Source of the DNA: Candidatus Thalassarchaeaceae archaeon | Lineage (GTDB): Archaea; Thermoplasmatota; Poseidoniia; Poseidoniales; Thalassarchaeaceae | Assembly: GCA_030754395.1 (NCBI GenBank) | Contig: JASMAJ010000012.1 | Location: 1 to 11,724, forward strand | Direction of reading: 5' to 3' | DNA: 11,724 bases | Shown: one piece after another, positions 1 to 6,956 of the stretch | How positions within the stretch are numbered: position 1 is the first letter of the stretch | Layout of the letters: every line of letters starts with the position of its first letter | Notes under the pieces: model-generated | The model's input: only the letters and a program-made list of their open reading frames with translations | Told to the model about the DNA's origin: nothing | The model's database searches: none | Made by a program: the position numbers and the translations under genes

Positions 1-2
1 TT

Positions 3-191
3 TTTGCAGCAATTTCTCCCGATGATCCAGAAACTTTTGAGGCTGAAATCCAAGGGAATTGCGATGGTACTGCAGATTTGAAAATAATCGTCAAAGGAGA
101 AAATCTACGCTCTGTACGTGCAACTGTTGATGATCTATTGGCTTGTTTGGCCGCTGCTGAATCAACTCTTAATGCTGTCAGCGATTCTTGA
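3..191 (+). CDS. KEOPS complex subunit Pcc1-like protein, 3' end only
   Basis: The reading frame is open from the left edge to a TGA at 189-191 and gives 62 C-terminal residues; the start lies outside the window. The pattern is that of Pcc1: a beta-strand segment (ADLKIIVKG), then a LRSVRATVDDLLACLAAAE helix, which matches the 'LRAtvn..l' helix of small Pcc1 proteins. In the family, Pcc1 is the dimerising subunit of KEOPS, which works with Kae1 and Bud32 to make the universal t6A modification at position 37 of ANN-decoding tRNAs. No other KEOPS gene is visible here. The last 14 bases overlap the end of the convergent FAD-oxidoreductase gene. The assignment rests on a short fragment, so it is moderately sure. 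Confidence 0.65.
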   Translation, partial: FAAISPDDPETFEAEIQGNCDGTADLKIIVKGENLRSVRATVDDLLACLAAAESTLNAVSDS

Positions 192-1200
192 GAGCTTTTG
201 CTGCCTTTCTGCCACTATCAACAGCAGCATCGCTAAGTGCGTGAGAAGTCAATACATGAGTACCAGCTAGAGCGATGCCGCTTTCTAGGAACAAATCTCC
301 AGGAACTCGTTCACTTTCCTTACAAGGATGAAGCATTACAGACTTAGTTGAACGGCGTACTGCGACCATGTTTCTCCAATCAGGATATCTTGTGTCAAGG
401 AGTGTTTTTATTGCATTCAATCCCTCTTCTCCATCTGAATTAAGACAAACCGCATGCAATAGAGTACAATCACCTTCTGAACCTCGAGTAGGGACTCTAT
501 CCGGCTTTGTCTGATCGACTACGATTACTCCTGATTCAATATCAAAAAATCCAGAATATGGAAGCATCGGTTTGCCAATTAATGCAGCATCGATTGTTGC
601 AACTCGGTGTTCTGTGCATGCTTCAAGGCTATTTGTGGATAAATTAGTTCCCTGAAGTAATTTTATTATCGCATTCGGAGGAATTGCAAGCACGACTCCG
701 TCACATTCTATTTGCTCATTATTGACGCTCACGGCTCGGATTTTTCCTGATTCATCTAGAATCAATCCTTCCACTTGAGATTCTGTATGAATATTCACTC
801 CCATCCCTTCAGCGGCTGTAATTATCTTGTCAACAAGATTTGACCAACCTCCAGTGGGGACGATTGCGCGCTCTGCCGCATCGCCACCTTCTATTCTCAT
901 AGCTGATAGGACCTCTCTGGCATGGCTGTTTTCGGTTCCAATCCCAACCATATGTGTGGCATTCCATCGCTTTCCTAGCACTCTAGGTGCGCGCAGCCTA
1001 CGTAGTAATTGCTGGAATGGCCCACGTCTGCGCATCAAATGTAATCCAGAATCAAGAACCCAATCACCTGAGTCTTGTTTCCTTACTCTTCCTCCAAGAG
1101 TTCCATTTGATTCAATCAAAGTTACTGATGCTCCATCTACAGACAACTGAATCGCAGCAGATAGACCTGCAAGGCCTCCCCCTATCACGACTGCTCGCAT
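178..1200 (-). CDS. FAD-dependent amine oxidase / phytoene desaturase-like oxidoreductase
   Basis: A 340-residue protein with an ATG start. Residues 4-17 hold the Rossmann dinucleotide-binding signature (VIGGGLAGLSAA), followed by an acidic residue at the end of strand 2 and the GGRVR motif (LIESNGTLGGRVR) typical of flavin amine oxidases, protoporphyrinogen oxidases and carotenoid desaturases. The C-terminus has the matching second FAD patch: GIALAGTHVLTSHALSDAAV followed by DSGRKAA, equivalent to the family 'AGD...GAv.SG..aA' motif. At 340 residues it is much shorter than the usual 430-500, so the substrate-binding domain is reduced; the substrate cannot be told from sequence. It is not NadB (L-aspartate oxidase) despite lying beside nadC, because it lacks that family's longer architecture. 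It is divergent from nadC across 72 bases and convergent, with overlap, with the pcc1-like gene. Confidence 0.8.
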   Translation of the reverse strand: MRAVVIGGGLAGLSAAIQLSVDGASVTLIESNGTLGGRVRKQDSGDWVLDSGLHLMRRRGPFQQLLRRLRAPRVLGKRWNATHMVGIGTENSHAREVLSAMRIEGGDAAERAIVPTGGWSNLVDKIITAAEGMGVNIHTESQVEGLILDESGKIRAVSVNNEQIECDGVVLAIPPNAIIKLLQGTNLSTNSLEACTEHRVATIDAALIGKPMLPYSGFFDIESGVIVVDQTKPDRVPTRGSEGDCTLLHAVCLNSDGEEGLNAIKTLLDTRYPDWRNMVAVRRSTKSVMLHPCKESERVPGDLFLESGIALAGTHVLTSHALSDAAVDSGRKAAKALKNR

Positions 1201-1272
1201 TGAGATAGTGGTTCAACAGACAGCGAATGAGGTTTCGTACCCTTCAAGGCAGAGGGCTGGCCCCCTCATAGT
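1201..1272. promoter_or_regulatory. Divergent promoter region, FAD oxidoreductase / nadC
   Basis: This 72-base gap must hold promoters for both flanking genes unless nadC really starts at 1342. Two things are visible. The octamer CGAAACCT lies on the minus strand at 1230-1237, 30-37 bases before the oxidoreductase ATG, where an archaeal BRE/TATA element would sit for a nearly leaderless transcript; the same octamer precedes gcvH. A GAGGG-CTGGCC-CCCTC inverted repeat (1252-1267) lies just before the nadC GTG. No canonical TATA box is seen, so the promoter assignment is inference. Confidence 0.3.
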
Positions 1273-2214
1273 GTGGCCACTCTGCCTCACGACCGCTCTA
1301 ACCTCCTTTGGGAAGGAGGTAAATCAGGTGCAGTAACCAAGATGTTCTCGGCCTCAATTGACCGCTGGATAGATGCCATGGTTGCTGATGAACATGGAGG
1401 CGGACAAAGCACTAATGTTGTGATTTCTGCAGTTGTAACTGCAAAGCAATCAGGAGTTATCGCTGGACAATGCGTAATTGATAGGATGATTCAGCAGCAT
1501 TTTGCAAGTTGTAATGTTTCTTGGTCTATTGAAGAAGGAGGAAGAGCCGCTGTTGGAGATGTAGTTCTCACAATCGAAGGGATTGCAGATTCTGTACTTC
1601 GCTGCGAGAGGATAATGCTGAATCTTTTGGGACGAATGTCGGGGATTGCAACAAATACCGCTGAATGGGTAGAATCATCGAACTCTATGGGAGTGGCTTG
1701 CACAAGAAAAACCGAATGGGGATTGCTAGACAAGTGGGCAGTTCACATAGGAGGTGGTCTGACTCATCGTTTAGACCGCTCAGATGCTTTGATGATCAAA
1801 GAGAATGACTTACCTGCGCTTGCCCCAGAAGCACCTGATGAACTCAGCGCAGTTTCTCAAGTAGTGATGGAAATCGATATGAAAACTCATGCTTCATTTA
1901 CTGTGATTGAAGTTAGAAATAGAGAACAGGCATTAGCCGCGGCTGGTGCTTGGGCCGAAGTTCAGGTTGAACGAGGCGAATGTGAGAAAATTGTCTTACT
2001 GCTAGACAATATTGGCCCAGAAGGATGTGCTGAAGTCCATTCAAAATTAATGTCAGAAGGACTTCGTGCCTGGTGTATACTTGAGGGGTCTGGCGGAGTC
2101 AAAAAATCTCAACTTGACCAATGGAAAACAAGTGGGGTCGATTTAGTTTCAACAAGCGTGCTTAACAGAGGTGTAGCGCCTCTCGATTTGTCAATGAGAG
2201 TGAGGACTGATTGA
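1273..2214 (+). CDS. nadC: Nicotinate-nucleotide pyrophosphorylase (quinolinate phosphoribosyltransferase)
   Basis: It converts quinolinate and PRPP to nicotinate mononucleotide in de novo NAD synthesis. The protein has 313 residues. Active-site blocks are in family order: GRMSGIA (120-126), RKT (145-147), the GGGLTHR block ending at R166, IKEND with K176, IEV with E213, LLDN with D245, EGSGGV (271-276) and LDLS with D305. The RKT block is unusual: the family's 'RKTxPGLR..' segment reads RKTEWGLLDKWAV, with W in place of the proline and two residues fewer before the AV-GGG strand. The GTG at 1273 is the longest start; an ATG at 1342 (residue 24) is an alternative that leaves about 290 residues, close to the usual family length, and widens the divergent gap to 141 bases. 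The stop codon abuts the ATG of the next gene, so the two are probably one transcript. Confidence 0.92.
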   Translation: MATLPHDRSNLLWEGGKSGAVTKMFSASIDRWIDAMVADEHGGGQSTNVVISAVVTAKQSGVIAGQCVIDRMIQQHFASCNVSWSIEEGGRAAVGDVVLTIEGIADSVLRCERIMLNLLGRMSGIATNTAEWVESSNSMGVACTRKTEWGLLDKWAVHIGGGLTHRLDRSDALMIKENDLPALAPEAPDELSAVSQVVMEIDMKTHASFTVIEVRNREQALAAAGAWAEVQVERGECEKIVLLLDNIGPEGCAEVHSKLMSEGLRAWCILEGSGGVKKSQLDQWKTSGVDLVSTSVLNRGVAPLDLSMRVRTD

Positions 2215-2982
2215 ATGGGTGAGATACCAGATAGTCACCCTCGCAAGGCCTCATTACTCGCGCGTGCTAAATTAACAGAAGCAGCCCGTGAAGGACTCTT
2301 GGCTGAGTCAGCAATGATTGCTCACGGTAGAGGGGAGGCTTTTGATTACCTACTTGGCGAGAGAACTAGTGATTCCGCTAAGGCTGCAATAAAAGAGTGT
2401 GCTGCGCGGCTGTTAGCAGCCAATAATCCGGTTATTTCGATGAATGGAAACACAACAGTTCTAGCAGGTAAGCAAGCAATTCGGGCCGCAGCAATAATTG
2501 GTTGTCCGATTGAAGTCAATATCTACTATCGAACACCTGAGCGTATAGAGAAATTAATCACGGCGCTTGAATCGATGAAAGAAGAAGTGGCTGCAGAAGT
2601 TGATGAGAAAACCAAGGCTTCGGTGATGGCTGTTGAAATTCTCGGAGCTGATGCTGATGGAAAAATCGACGGACTCGAAGGACCCAGATCGATTTGTTCG
2701 AGAAAAGGAATCGAATCAGCAGATGTTGTACTTGTTCCATTAGAGGATGGAGATAGATGTGAGGCTCTAGTAGCTCTTGACAAACAAGTCCTCGTGGTTG
2801 ACCTCAATCCACTTTCACGTACTGCGCGTACTGCCACAGTTACAATCGTTGACGAAGTAGCAAGGGCATTAGGAGAAATGGAGGAATTACTTCTTCAAAA
2901 TCCACAACCAACAGACTGGGATAATCAGAAAACACTTCGTGAAGCACTAGACATCATTTCTGATTCGTCCAAACGAATCTGA
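2215..2982 (+). CDS. 4-phosphopantoate--beta-alanine ligase (archaeal phosphopantothenate synthetase)
   Basis: A 255-residue protein of the archaeal family formerly called DUF137. The enzyme joins 4-phosphopantoate and beta-alanine with ATP to give 4'-phosphopantothenate, the archaeal replacement for bacterial pantothenate synthetase plus pantothenate kinase on the way to coenzyme A. Diagnostic blocks are all present: SHPRKASL near the start, IAHGRGEAFDYLLGE (36-50), NPVISMNGN (71-79), EVNIYYRT, LGAD with GLEGPR, then ADVVLVPLEDGDRCEALVA and VVDLNPLSRTA, which form the nucleotide-binding part. The length is normal for the family. The ATG follows the nadC TGA with no gap, suggesting co-transcription of two cofactor genes. 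The gene ends in a hairpin and abuts the convergent leuB-like gene directly. Confidence 0.93.
   Translation: MGEIPDSHPRKASLLARAKLTEAAREGLLAESAMIAHGRGEAFDYLLGERTSDSAKAAIKECAARLLAANNPVISMNGNTTVLAGKQAIRAAAIIGCPIEVNIYYRTPERIEKLITALESMKEEVAAEVDEKTKASVMAVEILGADADGKIDGLEGPRSICSRKGIESADVVLVPLEDGDRCEALVALDKQVLVVDLNPLSRTARTATVTIVDEVARALGEMEELLLQNPQPTDWDNQKTLREALDIISDSSKRI
2962..2979. terminator. Hairpin at the zero-gap convergent junction, possible bidirectional terminator
   Basis: GATTCGT (2962-2968), a CCAA loop and ACGAATC (2973-2979) form a perfect 7-bp stem with a 4-base loop. It covers the last six sense codons of the phosphopantoate ligase gene, just before its TGA at 2980-2982. The convergent leuB-like gene stops at 2983, so there is no intergenic DNA. 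A perfect stem exactly at the junction suggests a transcript-end signal read on both strands. There is no long T-tract beside it, and archaeal terminators do not need a hairpin, so the function is inferred. Confidence 0.35.
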
Positions 2983-4200
2983 CTAGGCTGTTGCGAATTG
3001 TTCGCGGAGCATTCTTTCACAGCGTTCTGCTATTGCTTCGCCAACATCAGAAGTAGAGGCATCTCCTCCGAGATCGTAAGTTACACATCCACCCTCATCG
3101 AAGTGCTCTTGAATTGCATTTTGAAGAATATCTGCACAACAGTCGAGATTTGAGTCATTTTTCCTGTAAGCAATTGCCTCAAACATCAATTGAACTGATT
3201 GCAGCATTGCAATTGGATTAACGACGTTCTTCCCTGCATACTTTGGCGAAGATCCGTGAACTGGTTCGAATAGCATATGATTGGGTCCTAAGTTAGCACT
3301 CGCTGCCATTCCCATGCCTCCTTGAAGGACACTGGCAAGATCTGTTGCAATATCTCCAAACATGTTTGGAAGAACTACAACGTCGAGGTCTTCGGGATCT
3401 CTAACTAACCACATTGTGAATGCATCGATATAGGCTTCCTTAGTCTCTACACCCTCATGTTCAGAAGCAATCTCACGGAATACCTTGCGGAATAATTGAC
3501 AACCACGAGATACATTAGACTTGTCAACACAAGTTACAGATTGAGGAATTCCTAATTTTTTCTGACGATGGCGAGCAATATCGAAAGCAAACTTGACTAT
3601 TCTTTCACTACCTTTGCGAGATATTGGACGAGGATCCCATGCTACCTCGCCTTCAAGGCCTGGAAATTCATCGATAACGATTGGCTCATCCTTCTGGCCT
3701 TTTGCTCTCTGTTCCATTCTTCGTAATAGTGAATGGTAGAGCCCCTCTGTATTTTCTCGTATCATTACCATATCAACAAGGTCGGGTTCCCAAACTTGTT
3801 TGTGAATCCCATGTACCTTGTGAGGGACTCCTTTGTACAACTTCACTGGGCGAACATTTGCGAATAATTCGAGGCCTGAGCGAAGGCCGAGAATAGTTTG
3901 GCCGCCGGCCATATCGCCATTTGGCAATCTTGCGCCGGGCCATCCAATTGCACCGAGCAAGATTGCGTCTGAATTGTCTCTACAATGCTCAAATGAGCCT
4001 TCTGGCCACTCTTCACCTGTTTCAAGATAATATTGCCCTCCGCAAGGAATTTCAGTGATTTCAAAACTTATGGGGCTATTTTCTTCAAAAACAGCCAGAA
4101 TTCGGAGCGCTTCTGCCATCACCTCTCGCCCTGTTCCATCGCCGGGCAAGACTGAGAGACGGTATGCTGCCATTGAGTGCGGCACTAGTTCATCATTCAT
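2983..4200 (-). CDS. Isocitrate/isopropylmalate dehydrogenase family (LeuB-like)
   Basis: An NAD(P)-dependent beta-decarboxylating dehydrogenase of about 405 residues. From the chosen start: LPGDGTGREV (18-27), RSGLELFANVRP with substrate-carboxylate arginines R107 and R117, MIRENTEGLYHS (146-157) with R148 and Y155, CVDKSN with catalytic K227, the YIDAF block with metal ligand D259, NMFGDIATD with D283 and D287, and the cofactor loop EPVHGS (312-317). The RENTEG form is shared by archaeal isopropylmalate, homoisocitrate and tartrate dehydrogenases, so the substrate is not certain; 3-isopropylmalate (leucine synthesis) is the default. The frame could start at 4275, but that leaves 16 bases to the divergent neighbour and adds 25 residues before the domain. 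ATG 4200 (or 4173) fits better. No other leu genes are nearby. Confidence 0.85.
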   Translation of the reverse strand: MNDELVPHSMAAYRLSVLPGDGTGREVMAEALRILAVFEENSPISFEITEIPCGGQYYLETGEEWPEGSFEHCRDNSDAILLGAIGWPGARLPNGDMAGGQTILGLRSGLELFANVRPVKLYKGVPHKVHGIHKQVWEPDLVDMVMIRENTEGLYHSLLRRMEQRAKGQKDEPIVIDEFPGLEGEVAWDPRPISRKGSERIVKFAFDIARHRQKKLGIPQSVTCVDKSNVSRGCQLFRKVFREIASEHEGVETKEAYIDAFTMWLVRDPEDLDVVVLPNMFGDIATDLASVLQGGMGMAASANLGPNHMLFEPVHGSSPKYAGKNVVNPIAMLQSVQLMFEAIAYRKNDSNLDCCADILQNAIQEHFDEGGCVTYDLGGDASTSDVGEAIAERCERMLREQFATA

Positions 4201-4231
4201 CAATACGACCCATCCAGTCCTTCGGCCAAAT

Positions 4232-4241
4232 CCAATAATCC
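4232..4241 (-). promoter_or_regulatory. Possible TATA element for the leuB-like gene
   Basis: The minus strand reads GGATTATTGG here, an AT-rich block about 32-41 bases upstream of the ATG at 4200. The spacing would allow a transcript starting close to that ATG, which supports the shorter start. The match to a TATA box is weak. Confidence 0.22.
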
Positions 4242-4291
4242 AAACCGGTACATGCGATACTTGATAGACGGTCATCTAGAACATACCCTCC

Positions 4292-4909
4292 ATGGACCGT
4301 TATGAGAAGGACGGGCGGGAATCTCCACGCATCGATGTGAAGACCTTGCCTGACTCAGTTGTACGGCTTTGGGAAACAATGCTTCGACTGGACCCTAATT
4401 GGAAGATTGACGAATGGTTGGAAGAGAGAGCGGATGAAGAAATGGAGTTAATTGAGGCTCATTTGGGTCGAGAGAGAATGCGTCTGCAACAAAGATTACA
4501 TCGAATTGAAACTCTTGTGAAGAGACTAAAGCGACAACGAGAAGTTGCAGATCAAACATTAATGAGAGATCCTCATCAAAGAAATTTATTCGATGTTTTT
4601 GAGAAAACTCCGAAGGCAATTGAAGGAAAAATGTCCGAGCCCGTTGAGTTGGATGAACCGGCTGTCTCCATGGGAATACTAAATGGAGACGATGATCCTA
4701 TCCTAGCAATAGTCGCTGAACACATCTTAGGAACTATAGAAGTAGCGAAAATAGAGGGGGTTCCCGCACTCCATTTCGAGGAAATAAACGATGTACTGGC
4801 CCCCATGGGTATCATTGTGGACGAAGTCGATGAGGCTATAGCCTATCTTCTGCAAAATAACGCCATTTTTGAGACAGAACAGGACTTCTTTAGCCTAAAT
4901 TCACCCTGA
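4292..4909 (+). CDS. Unrecognised coiled-coil protein with winged-helix-like C-terminus
   Basis: I do not recognise this 205-residue, acidic protein. Residues 38-90 are highly charged and heptad-like (EEMELIEAHL through RIETLVKRLKRQREVADQTL), so a coiled coil is likely. Residues 96-103, QRNLFDVF, follow it and resemble an archaeal PCNA-interacting (PIP) box, except for V in place of the first aromatic. A linker rich in E, P and D covers about 105-132. The tail, about 135-200, has the helix pattern of a small winged helix: ILAIVAEHIL, a helix ending FEEINDVLA, then VDEVDEAIAYLLQNNAIFET, similar to the wHTH tails of archaeal replication proteins (RPA-associated proteins, MCM). It lies 19 bases before the DNA methyltransferase gene on the same strand and is probably co-transcribed. 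A role at DNA is inferred, not shown. Confidence 0.75.
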   Translation: MDRYEKDGRESPRIDVKTLPDSVVRLWETMLRLDPNWKIDEWLEERADEEMELIEAHLGRERMRLQQRLHRIETLVKRLKRQREVADQTLMRDPHQRNLFDVFEKTPKAIEGKMSEPVELDEPAVSMGILNGDDDPILAIVAEHILGTIEVAKIEGVPALHFEEINDVLAPMGIIVDEVDEAIAYLLQNNAIFETEQDFFSLNSP

Positions 4910-4919
4910 AAACCGGCAC

Positions 4920-4945
4920 TAAAGGAGGTTGGAACCAACCGTTCC
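4920..4945 (+). promoter_or_regulatory. Strong SD-like sequence fused to an inverted repeat at the methyltransferase start
   Basis: TAAAGGAGGT (4920-4929) is the best Shine-Dalgarno match in the window but touches the TTG at 4929 rather than standing 5-9 bases before a start codon. It runs into GGTTGG-AA-CCAACC (4927-4940), a perfect inverted repeat, and a second possible pairing, GGAAC-CAACC-GTTCC (4931-4945). The pairings are mutually exclusive and would hide or expose the SD. Regulation is inference. Confidence 0.3.
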
Positions 4946-6956
4946 CTTCAAAGAAGGAACCCATGTGGGACACCCCGTCGGTACTATGGTCAGCGACGCA
5001 TCGGGATGGTACGCACGACTGGATAGGTCGTGCGAGAACAGAATTAATCAGCTGGAATTATGGCTTGATGCCTGGGAGGAATCAATCCGGCATAAAATCC
5101 CAATTGCGGCTACTATGCCTCACGATTGGCCTACTTTACCTGCTGGACTTCTTTCGAATCCCGGAGCTGTTCTAGACCACATGCTTGCGCGATACGATGC
5201 AGAAACTGATGGTCGCTCACCACGTGGAGCCTATGCAACACCTGCTCGATTTGCTGATGCAATGCTAGCGGATGAATTAGGAGAGAGGGGAAATGGTGAT
5301 GCTACACCAATGCCTACTAACATTTCATTGGCAGCTCTACCCCCTGGATTCCGTGCCTTTGCAGCACAAATAAATGAGGCAAATGTCAAGGAGGAAGGAG
5401 ATGAAGAAGATCAAGCTGTACTCAATAATGAGAAAACATTGTCAGGGATTCCACTCCCCTTCGCAGATCCTGCAGTAGGCGCTGGTCTATTCGCTGAGAG
5501 AATCCTCAAAATGCACTCAGAAAGAGTAGATGGGTTTGGTGCAGTCAAGATAAAGGAAGATACTCTTCGACTATTGAATAATCTACAACTTCTCGATATT
5601 TCTGAAATTGCAGTCAGATGCACACGCCGCAGACTTCTACTGGTGTTAGCTAAATCTGGTCTATTAGATTTAGATGGGTCTGGCGACGAGGGGCGAATCG
5701 GACGAAAAGAAGCAGAGGAAATATTGCAATCATGCGTCCGTCATAGTGATGCTCTTCGAAATAATTGGCCATGGGAAGATTCACCACGTTTGTTAATTTG
5801 TAATCCGCCATGGCTACGAATTAAGGATCGATTCCGAGGCCATCCTGATGGAAGCCACCTTCGTAAGGAATTATCTCGTGAATTGCGCAACATTACAGAA
5901 TCTGATGGACGATTGAGATTTAGCACATTACTTGGAAATGTCAACCTCTACCGACTTTTCCTAGAGCGCTCTCTACAATTAGTAAGAGAAGGAGGACGTG
6001 TTCGCATGATTGTTCCAGATTCGCTTATGCGAGAAAAGAGCAGTATTCCTCTTCGTAAATTGATAGTTGAACAGAATTGTTGGGAATCTGCTTGGTCATT
6101 CCCAGAGAACCAACGCGTATTCCCTGGAGTTTCGCAAGGAGTTCTGGTAATCGGTATCACTGTTGCAGGTGAAACAACGAAACTGACCAGTTACGGTCCG
6201 CTTGAGAGTAGTGATGTATTAGCTGATGTGGGAATTGCTCGAAACGCACCCAAACTGGAGTTAGAAAGAAACACTTGGGCTGTTTGGACTGACATGAATT
6301 GGGCAGTTCCTCGCATGCCACGAAATGAGTATGAGAGAGATAATGTTCTGAAGGCAATAAACCGTCTTGCTGACCTACCGCGTCTTTCTGAAGAGCACAA
6401 TTGGTTGAATCCAGGTGGAGACCCAATTAGAGTAAGAGTCGGAGAGATAGATCAGACAACTTGGGCAGAAAATATCCATCCTTGGAATCCTCGTTCACGA
6501 GGAACTCCATTCATCCGCGGGATTCACTTCAAACTGGATGGAAATAACGTTTTGATTAACCATCCAGGATATAATTCATCGATTAAGAGAGAATCTATTG
6601 AGAGATTGCAAGCTCTTTGGAGAGGACCTATCGGGCCAAGAGGAGTTAGTAGAATCGCATGTCAAGCAATTGTCAATGCTCAACAAAATCGTCGCCTACG
6701 CTGGGTAGTTGTCCCGCCAGATTGTGTTCTCGGTAATTCTGTCAACTTCCTCGAATTACCTGAAATTGTTCTTGATACATTAGCAGAACAGCATGGCGCA
6801 GTCGATCGGGGATTACTGTGGTTAGCCGACCATCTAAATTCTGATGCACTCGACCTCTGGTCAAGAGCATGGGCTGCTAATAATAACGTGAATAATTACG
6901 AAATTGAGAACCTGCCGTTCCCTCCACCGATAGATGTCGCCACGGTTTCGCTTTGA
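4929..6956 (+). CDS. Adenine-specific DNA methyltransferase, Eco57I/TaqI class, with target-recognition region
   Basis: A 675-residue class I (gamma-type) N6-adenine methyltransferase. GAYATPARFADAM (100-112) is the SAM-pocket 'G.y.TP' motif, DPAVGAGLF (180-188) is motif I, and CNPPW (291-295) is catalytic motif IV (NPPW). NLYRLFLERSLQLVREGGRV and MIVPDSLMRE (339-369) form the following helix and strand. The C-terminus resembles the TaqI-type specificity domain: RIACQAIVNAQQNRRLRWVVVPP with LGNSVNFLEL (575-610), and the closing LNSDALDLWSRA ... NNYEIENLPFP block. No nuclease motif is evident in the first 100 residues and no restriction gene is adjacent, so it looks solitary rather than type IIG. 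The start is uncertain: TTG 4929, GTG 4965 or ATG 4986 (residue 20) are in frame, and homology cues begin only after residue 25. Confidence 0.88.
   Translation: MEPTVPFKEGTHVGHPVGTMVSDASGWYARLDRSCENRINQLELWLDAWEESIRHKIPIAATMPHDWPTLPAGLLSNPGAVLDHMLARYDAETDGRSPRGAYATPARFADAMLADELGERGNGDATPMPTNISLAALPPGFRAFAAQINEANVKEEGDEEDQAVLNNEKTLSGIPLPFADPAVGAGLFAERILKMHSERVDGFGAVKIKEDTLRLLNNLQLLDISEIAVRCTRRRLLLVLAKSGLLDLDGSGDEGRIGRKEAEEILQSCVRHSDALRNNWPWEDSPRLLICNPPWLRIKDRFRGHPDGSHLRKELSRELRNITESDGRLRFSTLLGNVNLYRLFLERSLQLVREGGRVRMIVPDSLMREKSSIPLRKLIVEQNCWESAWSFPENQRVFPGVSQGVLVIGITVAGETTKLTSYGPLESSDVLADVGIARNAPKLELERNTWAVWTDMNWAVPRMPRNEYERDNVLKAINRLADLPRLSEEHNWLNPGGDPIRVRVGEIDQTTWAENIHPWNPRSRGTPFIRGIHFKLDGNNVLINHPGYNSSIKRESIERLQALWRGPIGPRGVSRIACQAIVNAQQNRRLRWVVVPPDCVLGNSVNFLELPEIVLDTLAEQHGAVDRGLLWLADHLNSDALDLWSRAWAANNNVNNYEIENLPFPPPIDVATVSL

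Noticed and set aside
178..1200. FAD enzyme as L-aspartate oxidase (nadB) because nadC is next to it
   Set aside because: The sequence has the amine-oxidase/desaturase GGRVR and C-terminal AG...SGRKAA motifs, is far too short for NadB, and lacks that family's catalytic segments.
1252..1267. GAGGG/CCCTC hairpin before nadC as a riboswitch (NAD-type)
   Set aside because: It is only a five-base stem in a 72-base gap; no larger conserved fold can be drawn.
4201..4275. N-terminal 25-residue extension of the leuB-like gene
   Set aside because: It lies before the conserved first strand of the family, would leave 16 bases between divergent genes, and the region contains an AT-rich block placed like a promoter for the ATG at 4200.
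4929..6956. BREX or type IIG restriction system
   Set aside because: Only the methyltransferase core and specificity-type tail are visible; no nuclease motif in the N-terminus and no BREX or restriction genes on either side.
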